Assembly: GCF_016587355.1 (NCBI RefSeq)
Contig: NZ_BNJF01000002.1
Coordinates: 1,240,001-1,304,000, forward strand
DNA: 64,000 nucleotides
Direction: 5' to 3'
From: Ktedonospora formicarum
GTDB lineage: Bacteria; Chloroflexota; Ktedonobacteria; Ktedonobacterales; Ktedonobacteraceae
The position numbers and the translations under genes are program-made. This document shows positions 25,725-33,416 of the stretch, one piece after another. Numbering within the stretch: position 1 is the stretch's first letter; each line of letters starts with the position of its first letter. Under the pieces are notes generated by a model that did no database searches, was not told where the DNA came from, and was given only the letters and a program-made list of their open reading frames with translations.

Positions 25725-27227
25725 ATGCTGCGTTCCTATCGTTCCGTCATACTTATGACCTCTATTATTGTCGTCGTAATGAGTTGCGCTGGCTATCTCG
25801 TCTTCTCTGGCTGGTCAGGGCATGTATTTGCCGCTGATAGTAACCTGGTTACTAATCCTGGTCTTGAGACTGGCAATCTTAGCGGCTGGAACTGTGACAC
25901 GGGTGATAGCGTGGTTGGTAGTCCGGTACATAGTGGCACACATGCGCTACAACTCACTCCCAGCAGTTCAACAACGGGTCAGTGTACGCAGACAATCAGT
26001 GTAAAGCCCAGTACCGCTTATACTCTGAGCGCGTACGTTAATGGTCCCTATGCGTATCTTGGTGCTAATGGATATAGTGCTAACTGGACGAGTAGCAGTA
26101 GCTATACTCTGCTAACGTATCAGTTTACTACGACAGCTTCTACAACCAGCGTGACTATCTATATTCATGGCTGGTATGCTCAAGGGAATGTCTTCGTCGA
26201 TGATATCTCTTTGGTTGGTCCCGCTGGTACAAGTACGCCAACCCCAACTACACCCCCAAACACACCTACAGCAACACCTACGACGGTACCTACAATGACA
26301 CCTACACCATGCACAACGTGCGGCGGGAGCCTGCCCAGGCATATCCTGACTGGCTATTGGCAGGACTTTGTGAATGGTGCTACGCCCCTGCGACTGAGCG
26401 CCGTCAATTCGAATTATGATCTGATTGCTGTGGCCTTCGCGAATGCCGATCCAGGCAGACCCGGTGCAGTGACATTTAGTGTAGATTCGGGCCTCTCAGC
26501 CGCTCTAAATGGGTATAGCGCCGCTCAGTTCACCAGCGATATTGCCTCGTTACATGCTCAGGGCAAGAAGGTCATCATCTCGGTTGGTGGTCAGAATGGT
26601 ACCGTGAGCGTCAATGATGCCACCAGCGCGACCAATTTCGCCAATAGCGTCTACAGCTTGATTCAGACATATGGCTTTGATGGTGTTGATATTGATTTCG
26701 AGAATGGGCTGAATCCAACCTATATGGCGAATGCGCTACGTCAGTTGTCATCAAGAGTGGGTTCCAGTCTGATTATCACTCTGGCACCACAGACGCTTGA
26801 TATGCAGTCGACGGGCGCTGGATACTTCCAGCTAGCTTTGAATATTAAAGACATCCTGACGGTTGTCAACACTCAGTACTATAACTCCGGTTCAATGCTC
26901 GGGTGTGATGGCAAAGTGTACTCGCAGGGAAACGTCGACTTTATCACGGCCCTGGCTTGCATTCAATTGCAAGGCGGTCTACGCGCTGATCAGGTTGGCA
27001 TTGGCCTTCCCGCATCTACATCTGCCGCAGGGAGCGGATACGTCTCGCCTTCGGTAGTCAACGCAGCGTTGGACTGCCTGACGAGAGGTACGAACTGTGG
27101 CAGCTTCAGACCATCGACTACCTATCCAGCCCTACGTGGGGCAATGGATTGGTCAATTAGCTGGGATGCTTCCAATGGCTACAACTTTGCCAACAACGTC
27201 AAGCCTCATCTGAACTCCCTTCCATAG
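25725..27227 (+). CDS. secreted GH18 chitinase with carbohydrate-binding module
   Basis: 500 residues. The signal peptide (hydrophobic to about residue 38, cleavage near VFAADS) is followed by a CBM4/9-like beta-sandwich (NLVTNPGLETGNLSGWNCD...), a Thr/Pro linker of TPTPTTPPNTP type, and a GH18 TIM barrel. The catalytic DGVDIDFE has its acid at Glu326, and KVIISVGG and a C-terminal GAMDWSISWD are typical. It hydrolyses beta-1,4 chitin linkages outside the cell. The ATG at 25725 is set by AAGGAG 7 nt upstream. It is similar to bacterial ChiC/ChiD-type single-barrel enzymes. Confidence 0.93.
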   Translation: MLRSYRSVILMTSIIVVVMSCAGYLVFSGWSGHVFAADSNLVTNPGLETGNLSGWNCDTGDSVVGSPVHSGTHALQLTPSSSTTGQCTQTISVKPSTAYTLSAYVNGPYAYLGANGYSANWTSSSSYTLLTYQFTTTASTTSVTIYIHGWYAQGNVFVDDISLVGPAGTSTPTPTTPPNTPTATPTTVPTMTPTPCTTCGGSLPRHILTGYWQDFVNGATPLRLSAVNSNYDLIAVAFANADPGRPGAVTFSVDSGLSAALNGYSAAQFTSDIASLHAQGKKVIISVGGQNGTVSVNDATSATNFANSVYSLIQTYGFDGVDIDFENGLNPTYMANALRQLSSRVGSSLIITLAPQTLDMQSTGAGYFQLALNIKDILTVVNTQYYNSGSMLGCDGKVYSQGNVDFITALACIQLQGGLRADQVGIGLPASTSAAGSGYVSPSVVNAALDCLTRGTNCGSFRPSTTYPALRGAMDWSISWDASNGYNFANNVKPHLNSLP

Positions 27228-27233
27228 CTGGTA

Positions 27234-27262
27234 AGAGCAAGCATGGGATATGCTTGCTCTCT
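27234..27262. terminator. terminator hairpin between chitinase and EamA gene
   Basis: AGAGCAAGCA (27234-27243) and TGCTTGCTCT (27251-27260) form a perfect 10-bp stem with a 7-nt loop between convergent genes. The tail is short. Confidence 0.65.
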
Positions 27263-28200
27263 TAACTCTCGCGCGCGGAGCTTGCCATACTGGTGGGCTC
27301 CTGCGCAGCCTTCTTGCTTATACGCATATCGCTCAAAGCTACGATGCATCCACCTCCAAGCATGATGCCACCACCGAGCAATTGAAGCGGGGAGAGGGTA
27401 TCACCAAGGATAAAGATGGCAGAGAGCGTCGAAAAGATCGGCGTTGTCTGCATGATGGTCGCGGACTCCCAGGCATGCAAATATTTGAGTCCTGCTTGCT
27501 GTGTAATGTAGGCAATGCAGAAGTTCGACACGATATAGAGAGGCATAAGCCAGAAGAGGAAATTTGGCGTAGAGTTCGGTATGACGTTTGGCTGCGTGAG
27601 TAACAGTGGCATGGTAACCAGGGCACTGATGAGAAGCTTCCACGTTGTAAGTGGTAGTGCGTCAATTTTATTAACTAGCTGCTTTGCTGGAACAAGGGCG
27701 TAGCCGAAGCCAATGCACCCCAGAATTACCAGAGCATCCCCAAGCGTAAAGGCGCTCCAGAAAGAGTTGTGTAGATCCTTCATAATTACGAAAAGACCCC
27801 CAACGAGCAGGAGCAGCATTCCAGCAACCTGCTTCCAGCTTAGATGCTCGCGTAGGAAGATAACCGCGAAGATAGTGGCCATAACGCCTTGAAGCTGAAT
27901 CAGGAATCCCGCCTTGATCGCGCTAGTCAGTCCCAGGCCATAGATGATGCAACAGGCAGGCAGGGCTGTACCGAAGATTGAAAGCAGGATGATATTTCTC
28001 CAGTCGCGCCGTGCTAAGGGTTGCCAGAGCCGGATTCTGCGCCAGGCAAGAAATGCGAGTAGTAGTAGCCCTCCGATCAGAAAGTTCAGACTAGCTACCA
28101 GAAAGGGATTGAGCGCGGAAGATGCCATCTTGCCCAGAACCGCGCCCAGACCAAATGCGCTGGATGTGAGAAGCGTGAGCAGATACCCTCGGGTTTTCAA
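27262..28200 (-). CDS. DMT superfamily transporter (EamA), first
   Basis: 312 residues with ten predicted membrane helices in two EamA repeats (about 5-140 and 150-290). It has GLTSAIKAGFLIQLQGVMATIFAV in repeat 1 (seen as SAIKAGFLIQLQGV) and WESATIMQTTPIFSTLSAI in repeat 2. The start is TTG at 28200 with AAAGGA 8 nt upstream; no ATG is suitable. Such carriers export amino acids or metabolites; the substrate is unknown. It is monocistronic. Confidence 0.88.
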   Translation of the reverse strand: MKTRGYLLTLLTSSAFGLGAVLGKMASSALNPFLVASLNFLIGGLLLLAFLAWRRIRLWQPLARRDWRNIILLSIFGTALPACCIIYGLGLTSAIKAGFLIQLQGVMATIFAVIFLREHLSWKQVAGMLLLLVGGLFVIMKDLHNSFWSAFTLGDALVILGCIGFGYALVPAKQLVNKIDALPLTTWKLLISALVTMPLLLTQPNVIPNSTPNFLFWLMPLYIVSNFCIAYITQQAGLKYLHAWESATIMQTTPIFSTLSAIFILGDTLSPLQLLGGGIMLGGGCIVALSDMRISKKAAQEPTSMASSARES

Positions 28201-28511
28201 CGTAGAAATCCTTTCAAAACTGGTATTGAATACTATCCATCAAAAAGCGATGCCTTGTAGGCAGTGAGTGAGCATTTGGGCATATAGGCAAGCATAGGTC
28301 CCACTTCCTATGGTAAGTCATACGTATGACGTATGTCAATATGTGCATGTTAATAGTGCCCGAGGTCCGCGAAGTGGGCAGATTGAAGTAGTGAAGTGAG
28401 AAGTAGATAGCCCCGGAAGCTTGTAGCGTATTCTGTACGTCTTCCGAGAGTGCATGTTACAATATAAGGCGGAGATTATACCTGTATTTTGCTACATCAA
28501 AGGAGCAACGT
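28201..28511. other. intergenic region between divergent EamA and GNAT genes
   Basis: 311 bp without a credible gene. It holds a palindromic ATACGTAT/ACGTATG cluster at about 28320-28338, related to the palindrome at 5428-5441, and a TACAATAT -10-like sequence near 28457. Confidence 0.4.
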
Positions 28512-29129
28512 ATGTCAGGGAATGAGGAGAACCGAGAGAAGAAAGAGTATGCCATTAATGTAGTTGGGGAAGGGATTGCGCTTGGTCCGATGCATTTAGA
28601 TATTGTGCCACTTATGTACAAATGGATAAATGATTTTGAGGTTTCGTTACTCTCTGGTGACCCCTTAATTCCTAGATCTCTAGAAGCGGTGAAAGCCGAT
28701 GTAGAGCAAGATCTAAGGGATGACCAGCATCATAGGATTGGCTTTATTATTTATGAGCGTGTCGGTATGCGCATGATAGGTATAACCGAATTACGGCATC
28801 TCGACCATATACATCGTAAGGCTACCTTTGGTATTCTTATAGGCATGAAGGATTGTTGGCATAAAGGCTATGGCACTGAGGCGACACGGTTGATGCTCGA
28901 TTATGGCTTTACGGTCCTTGGCTTGCATAATATCGAGCTGCGTACATATAGTTATAACACGGCTGCGCAGAGAGCATATACCAAGGCTGGATTCCGGGTG
29001 GTTGGCACAAGGCATGAGGCATGTTGCTGGGGCGGACAGTTTTATGACGAAATCATCATGGAGTGTCTCTCAAATGATTTCAAGCGGATCAACGAGCCAA
29101 TCATCCGCGTGCCAAATAGCAGCCTATAG
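28512..29129 (+). CDS. GNAT acetyltransferase, RimJ/RimL type
   Basis: 205 residues. The acetyl-CoA loop is ILIGMKDCWHKGYGTEATRLMLDYGF and the following LHNIELRTYSYNTAAQRAYTKAGF (in shorter pieces KGYGTEATRLML, NTAAQRAYTKAGF) matches the RimJ/RimL/SpeG branch that acetylates protein N-termini or small amines. AAAGGAG precedes the ATG by 7 nt. It is monocistronic and followed after 130 bp by a terminator. Confidence 0.9.
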   Translation: MSGNEENREKKEYAINVVGEGIALGPMHLDIVPLMYKWINDFEVSLLSGDPLIPRSLEAVKADVEQDLRDDQHHRIGFIIYERVGMRMIGITELRHLDHIHRKATFGILIGMKDCWHKGYGTEATRLMLDYGFTVLGLHNIELRTYSYNTAAQRAYTKAGFRVVGTRHEACCWGGQFYDEIIMECLSNDFKRINEPIIRVPNSSL

Positions 29130-29256
29130 ATAGTCAGAGCCGCTATAGCTGTGTTGAGAACAATTGAGCTGTGAGGCGTTGCTTCAAGCGCAATGTTTAC
29201 ATATGAAGTAGCTTGAGATTTCCAACTACATTCTAATGGGACATGCTCAAAGCTAG

Positions 29257-29299
29257 AAAGGCTCTGTTGCTGGCATATGTCAACAACAGAGCCTTTCTT
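29257..29299. terminator. strong bidirectional terminator
   Basis: AAAGGCTCTGTTGCTG (29257-29272) pairs with CAACAACAGAGCCTTT (29281-29296) with one mismatch. It is U-rich on both sides and lies between the GNAT and the small minus-strand gene. Confidence 0.82.
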
Positions 29300-29318
29300 C
29301 TCTTACGTTCTCTCGCTA

Positions 29319-29558
29319 CTATTCATTAAACCAGGCAGCTGCGACTGCACGTTCGCGCTCGTTGGGCGTATAAGCGACAACGGCACTTTGGCGCTCGTTA
29401 AGGCGTACGACCCACATGTCATTAGAGAGCGCGCGTAATTTCTCCGCACGAACTGATGAAACACGTTCAGGGGATTGGCCGTAGTAGGCACAGGCCGCTT
29501 GGATGACCTCTACTGGAGGTTGGGCAGAGGGGCGCTTAAAGAGAGCAATGAGACTCAT
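29319..29558 (-). CDS. small conserved-looking hypothetical protein
   Basis: 79 residues, not recognised. The sequence has the character of a compact alpha/beta domain (EVIQAACAYYGQSPERVSSV, then MWVVRLNERQSAVVAYTPNE), no signal peptide and no membrane segment. It is supported as a gene by GAAAGGA 7 nt before the ATG and by the terminator just after its stop. It is a single gene with no informative partner. Function unknown. Confidence 0.6.
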   Translation of the reverse strand: MSLIALFKRPSAQPPVEVIQAACAYYGQSPERVSSVRAEKLRALSNDMWVVRLNERQSAVVAYTPNERERAVAAAWFNE

Positions 29559-29867
29559 GATGTTTCCTTTCGCTTGTGTTCAAGAGAAGGTAACACCAAG
29601 GACCGTCCTTGATCTGTGAGCTACGATGTTCTATAACTTGATGTTCCTGATGTTCTGTTCGTTATTACCAGTACTTGATACTTCCCCCGCTCCGAACCGG
29701 CTCATTCCGGCTTTGCTCTCTACGTGGATACGAGTTGACAAACCAAGCCTCTTTCCAGGTGGAAAACTTAACGTATTTTTCCACTCACATTACTAAACGG
29801 ACAACTTGCTTGATAGTCACACTTTTTAGTGTATATGTTACACTTTCATAAAACGAAAGGATTTGTT
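29559..29867. other. intergenic region
   Basis: 309 bp between divergent genes. Apart from an inverted CCGGCTCATTCCGG element near 29698-29711, no gene or clear signal is seen. Confidence 0.35.
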
Positions 29868-30554
29868 ATGTTAGCAGGAGACCGAACCTTGCTTCGACAA
29901 CATATCGAAGCTGTATGGCATATCAAACTCCCAATCATAAATCGGAGTGATGTTGAAGTTTTGCGAGAGGGTCCACAGCCACCCTGGAAGCTTTGTACTG
30001 CTGAACTTGCTGGAGAACGCGTGAATATCTGGAGAGCGGATGTTGCCGCACATGAGCAAAGAGATTTGCTCATGCGAGTAAATGAGGCGCTAGCGCTTCC
30101 TCCTACAGCGGAGACTACCCCAGATATCAGTCGGGAGGTGGCTTTGCACCAGATCGCGTTACCAATCCTGCCACTGACTACTGCTCAACAGATCGTGCGC
30201 CCGCTCACAGCGGATGATGAAGAATTAGTTGAAGCTTTTGAGGCTGGCTCTGTAGAATACTACTTTCACCCAGCCAGAAGACCACTTCTAGGTGTTGTTG
30301 TGGAGGGACGCCTGTTGAGTATTGCGCACAGCTCGCGTCGAACCACTGAGGCCTGTGAGCTGGGGATTGAGACACAACCAGATGCCCGTCGCCGTGGGTA
30401 TGCTCTGGCGGCGACCGTGGCATGGGCCGCTTCCGTGGCTCAGGAAGGGCTCGTCCCGTTCTATAGCGCGTTAAGCTCGAATGTTGCGTCGCTTAAACTG
30501 GCGGAAGCGGCTGGTTACCGTGTCTTTGCGCGCGCCGCTAACATTCGAGGCTAA
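29868..30554 (+). CDS. GNAT family N-acetyltransferase (FR47-like)
   Basis: 228 residues. The C-terminal half carries the GNAT core: LGIETQPDARRRGYALAAT is motif A and PFYSALSSNVASLKLAEAAGY is motif B with the usual N-x-x-S-x-x-L-x-x-x-x-G-Y ending. The N-terminal 100 residues are divergent. The ATG at 29868 is chosen over an upstream GTG (29829) because GAAAGGA is 7 nt before it and MLAGDRTLLRQHIE gives a natural start. The acceptor is unknown. Confidence 0.85.
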   Translation: MLAGDRTLLRQHIEAVWHIKLPIINRSDVEVLREGPQPPWKLCTAELAGERVNIWRADVAAHEQRDLLMRVNEALALPPTAETTPDISREVALHQIALPILPLTTAQQIVRPLTADDEELVEAFEAGSVEYYFHPARRPLLGVVVEGRLLSIAHSSRRTTEACELGIETQPDARRRGYALAATVAWAASVAQEGLVPFYSALSSNVASLKLAEAAGYRVFARAANIRG

Positions 30555-30599
30555 TGCTTTGGTGCCATCAGGCCAGGGGGCGAGTCTTGCTTATACTGG

Positions 30600-30989
30600 C
30601 TAGAATGTGTTGAGATGGATCGTTCGTTGGCGAGGGCCATCCAGTTCGACCAGAATGACACTCTGCCAGGTACCGAGCATAAGTTGACGGTCAGAGTAAG
30701 GTATGACAAGTGAGGGGCCGATGATGGTCGAGAGGATGTGATCCGGAGTATGATGTGGATCGTGTGGATGTCTGTATGAAAGATGTGGAAGTAGGTTGCG
30801 TAGGGCATCGAGGAGATCGAGATCGGTGCCGGGATCAAGGTCCGCAGTCGTGAGCGAGCAGGTAGTATGGGCTACAAAGAGTAAGCAGAGCCCATCCTCT
30901 TTCTCTTCATCACGGAGAAACTGTTCGACAGTATTGGTGATGTCGATGATTTGATCTTTCTTCTTTGTACTGATCGTAAAGGTCTTCAC
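30600..30989 (-). CDS. YjbQ family protein (UPF0047)
   Basis: 129 residues, full length for the YjbQ fold. Signature segments are FVAHTTCSLTTAD, DLLDALRNLLPH, the His-rich YRHPHDPHHTPDHI, and GTWQSVILVELDGPRQRTI. The family binds a metal through the conserved His residues and was reported to have weak thiamine-phosphate synthase activity; its physiological role is uncertain. It is monocistronic, convergent with the GNAT gene. Confidence 0.92.
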   Translation of the reverse strand: MKTFTISTKKKDQIIDITNTVEQFLRDEEKEDGLCLLFVAHTTCSLTTADLDPGTDLDLLDALRNLLPHLSYRHPHDPHHTPDHILSTIIGPSLVIPYSDRQLMLGTWQSVILVELDGPRQRTIHLNTF

Positions 30990-31008
30990 GCCAATCCTCC
31001 AGGAAGGT

Positions 31009-31076
31009 CTTATGCGAAAACTAACGCCACCTGATCGGCGGCTAGCGCTGACACGCTCAGGTTTTCTTGTAATGAG
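31009..31076. repeat. intergenic palindromic repeat, copy A
   Basis: Begins CTTATGCGAAAAC, contains GGCGGCTAGCGCTGA and ends with GCTCAGGTTTTC. Its reverse complement matches copy B over AAAACCTGAGCG-GTCAGCG and GGCGTT-GTTTT, with about 17 extra bases in the middle, and copy C over GCGCTAGCCGC. Confidence 0.65.
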
Positions 31077-31081
31077 AAGGT

Positions 31082-31130
31082 CTTATGCGAAAACCTGAGC
31101 GCGTCAGCGGCGTTGGTTTTTCCGTATAAG
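31082..31130. repeat. intergenic palindromic repeat, copy B (inverted to A)
   Basis: CTTATGCGAAAACC ... GGTTTTTCCGTATAAG form imperfect terminal inverted repeats around TGAGCGCGTCAGCGGCGTT. It is in opposite orientation to copy A 5 bp away, so A and B together could form one long hairpin. No coding capacity. Confidence 0.65.
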
Positions 31131-31200
31131 GGAAAAATATAATTACAGGGCAATTGGTCTAATCCTAGCACGATTGCTCTGATGAAAAGGTTTTATAGGC

Positions 31201-31962
31201 TTATTGAAGGGTGAATCCGCCATCCAATATGATATCGTTGCCAACGACGAATGAGGCTTCGGGAGAGCTCAGCCAGAGAACGGTATTAGCGACCTCTTCT
31301 GGTTGAGCGATGCGCCCGATGGGAAGTGTTGCCGCAACTCTTTGATCTCTTGCCTCATCTGTCTCTGAAGGTCGCTTCGACATGGGGGCGTTGACCGCTC
31401 CCGGACTGACGGAGTTGATGCGAATGCCAGAAGCAATATAGTCAAGAGCAGCGGCCTTTGTCAAGGTTTGTACGCCAGCTTTGGCGACGGCATAGGCTCC
31501 GAGCATAGACCGCGTAGCATGTACGCCAATGTTTGACCCCATGTTGACAATCACGCCTTCTCCCTGACTTAGCATCTGCTGGATTTCATATTTCATGCTC
31601 AGCCAGGTTCCTTTGAGGTTGCCTGCGATAGTTTTGTCCCATTCATCTTCGCTCAATGCGGCAACTGGCCCACTTGTACCTATTATGCCTGCGTTATTAA
31701 AGGCCACATCGAGTCGCCCATAGCGTGCGATTATCTCGTCCAGTAAGTGAGCCACTTCTGCTTCCATCGTGACATCGGTTGCGATGAAACTGGCTTGTGC
31801 ACCCTCGGCTCTGAGGGAAGAGATCGCCTGTTCACCTTCTTTGAGGCGGCGACCTGCAATAATCACTTTCGCTCCTTCACGCGCGAAAGCTCTGGCTGTT
31901 GTCAGGCCAATTCCGGTACTCCCCCCCGTAATCAGGACAACTTTATTCATAAATCTCTGCAT
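31201..31962 (-). CDS. SDR family oxidoreductase
   Basis: 253 residues, classical short-chain dehydrogenase. The NAD(P)-binding motif is TGGSTGIGL at residues 11-19, with NNAGI, NMGSNIG (Ser) and the catalytic YAVAK. The C-terminal DIILDGGFTLQ is typical of glucose-1-dehydrogenase-like members. It is divergent from an ArsR regulator across a shared operator-like palindrome, so that regulator probably controls it. The substrate is unknown. Confidence 0.93.
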   Translation of the reverse strand: MQRFMNKVVLITGGSTGIGLTTARAFAREGAKVIIAGRRLKEGEQAISSLRAEGAQASFIATDVTMEAEVAHLLDEIIARYGRLDVAFNNAGIIGTSGPVAALSEDEWDKTIAGNLKGTWLSMKYEIQQMLSQGEGVIVNMGSNIGVHATRSMLGAYAVAKAGVQTLTKAAALDYIASGIRINSVSPGAVNAPMSKRPSETDEARDQRVAATLPIGRIAQPEEVANTVLWLSSPEASFVVGNDIILDGGFTLQ

Positions 31963-32005
31963 AGCATCTCTCTTCGTAAATATAAGTTAACGTGATAATC
32001 CAATA

Positions 32006-32069
32006 AAATTTGGAATGATGGCATCATACTCCAAATTTATTTGTAATGTCAAGCCGATTATGCTATACT
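32006..32069 (+). promoter_or_regulatory. ArsR operator candidate and arsR promoter
   Basis: AAATTTGGA (32006-32014) and TCCAAATTT (32030-32038) flank a second palindrome ATGATG-G-CATCAT (32015-32027). Then TTGTAA (32041-32046), a 17-bp spacer and TATACT (32064-32069) form a promoter. The -10 ends only 7 bp before the arsR ATG, so the transcript is probably leaderless. The nested palindrome sits between the divergent SDR and arsR genes. Confidence 0.65.
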
Positions 32070-32076
32070 GTTTGCT

Positions 32077-32415
32077 ATGGAAGATCAACAATACTTGGCG
32101 AGAGTCGCGGCGGCGCTCAGTGATCCATTGCGCTTGCAAATCCTGAGCATTCTCGCGAAGGGGCGTGATGAATCATGTACCTCGACGCCTCATCCTGAGC
32201 TACCGGAAGCCCTCTGCCCCTATATTGATGTGCAACCGAAGCTTGGAAATATCGCTACGTCGAAACTTTCCTACCACCTCAAAGAATTGCGTGATGCCGG
32301 GCTGTTGGAGGAGCGTCGCCTGGGCAAACAGGTATTCTATCTCATCAAGCAGGAGACGTTGAAGCGCTTTCTTGAGCGTGTACAGAAAACTTTCCTTACC
32401 CCCTCCACTTCGTAA
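32077..32415 (+). CDS. ArsR/SmtB family transcriptional regulator
   Basis: 112 residues with the winged HTH AAALSDPLRLQILSIL ... SKLSYHLKELRDAGLLEERRLGKQVFY. No ELCVCDL metal site is seen. Instead an insert with two Cys (ESCTSTPHPELPEALCPYID) precedes the recognition helix, so metal or redox sensing by Cys42-type residues is possible but unproven. There is no ribosome site: the ATG is 7 nt after a TATACT -10 box, suggesting a leaderless mRNA. It probably represses the divergent SDR gene. Confidence 0.9.
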   Translation: MEDQQYLARVAAALSDPLRLQILSILAKGRDESCTSTPHPELPEALCPYIDVQPKLGNIATSKLSYHLKELRDAGLLEERRLGKQVFYLIKQETLKRFLERVQKTFLTPSTS

Positions 32416-32585
32416 CCCCCTTTCTGGCATACTTTGGTGAAGTTCTGCCCTATTAGCGTGTGCGTTTAGCCTGAGACTGCCTGAAAGTACAATAAGTACT
32501 GGCCTTATGGGCATTTTATCTTCCTGAATGCTTGCTATATAATAAGGTCCACAAAGATACGATTCGCACCTATGGAGGTTGGAAT

Positions 32586-33407
32586 ATGGAACATTGGATT
32601 TGCGCCACTTGTGGAACACAGTATCCTGAGAGCGAGCAGGCTCCCAAGGAATGCCCGATTTGTTTGGATCAGCGTCAATACATTGGACACCAGGGACAGA
32701 AGTGGACAACGTTGACTGCGATGCAGACGGAGGGCTATCACAATGTCTTTAAAGAGCATGAACCTGGACTGATTGGTATTGGGACTGAGCCGTCGTTCGC
32801 GATTGGGCAGCGAGCGTTACTGGTACAGACAGAGCAGGGAAACATTCTCTGGGATTGTATCACTTTGTTTGACGAAGAGACCCGCAGAGAAATCGAACGC
32901 CTTGGAGGGCTGCGAGCCATTGCGATCTCGCATCCACACTATTACTCAGCCATGGTCGAGTGGGCGCGCGCTTTTGATGTACCGGTCTATCTGCATGAAG
33001 ATGATAAGCAGTGGGTATCGCGTCCCGATGAGCACTTGCGCTTCTGGTCTGGTGAGACACTCCAGTTGACCGATGATGTGACGGTACAGCGCTTGGGTGG
33101 GCATTATCCAGGAAGTAGTGTGCTGCACTGGAGCAAGGGAGCAGAGGGTAAAGGTGTGTTATTGACTGGGGATACGATTAGTGTAGTCGCGGACCGCAAT
33201 TGGGTGACGTTTATGTATAGTTATCCAAACTCTATACCACTGCCAGCAGCAACAGTACGCTCTATTGCTGAGACGGCTGTCCGCTATCCCTTTGAGCGCC
33301 TGTACGCAGCCTGGTTCCAGACGATTGTTCCGCGCGATGCGCGAAACGCTGTCATACGCTCGGCAGACCGTTATGTGCGGGCTTTAGAGGGCCATTTCCC
33401 GGCATAG
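32586..33407 (+). CDS. rubredoxin-like zinc ribbon fused to MBL-fold protein
   Basis: 273 residues. The N-terminus is a four-Cys knuckle (Cys6, Cys9, Cys23, Cys26: WICATCGTQYPES, KECPIC) like rubredoxin. It is followed by a metallo-beta-lactamase fold with ISHPHYYSAM, LGGHYPGSSVLHW and LLTGDT. The usual HxHxDH is HPHYYS, so only part of the dinuclear metal site remains. The ATG at 32586 is set by GGAGG. Single-gene unit, convergent with a FUSC gene. A redox or hydrolase role is possible; function not assigned. Confidence 0.85.
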   Translation: MEHWICATCGTQYPESEQAPKECPICLDQRQYIGHQGQKWTTLTAMQTEGYHNVFKEHEPGLIGIGTEPSFAIGQRALLVQTEQGNILWDCITLFDEETRREIERLGGLRAIAISHPHYYSAMVEWARAFDVPVYLHEDDKQWVSRPDEHLRFWSGETLQLTDDVTVQRLGGHYPGSSVLHWSKGAEGKGVLLTGDTISVVADRNWVTFMYSYPNSIPLPAATVRSIAETAVRYPFERLYAAWFQTIVPRDARNAVIRSADRYVRALEGHFPA

Positions 33408-33416
33408 TTCCTGTTC

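Noticed and set aside
29319..29558. Toxin-antitoxin partner reading of the 79-residue gene
   Set aside because: No adjacent partner gene and no toxin or antitoxin motif.
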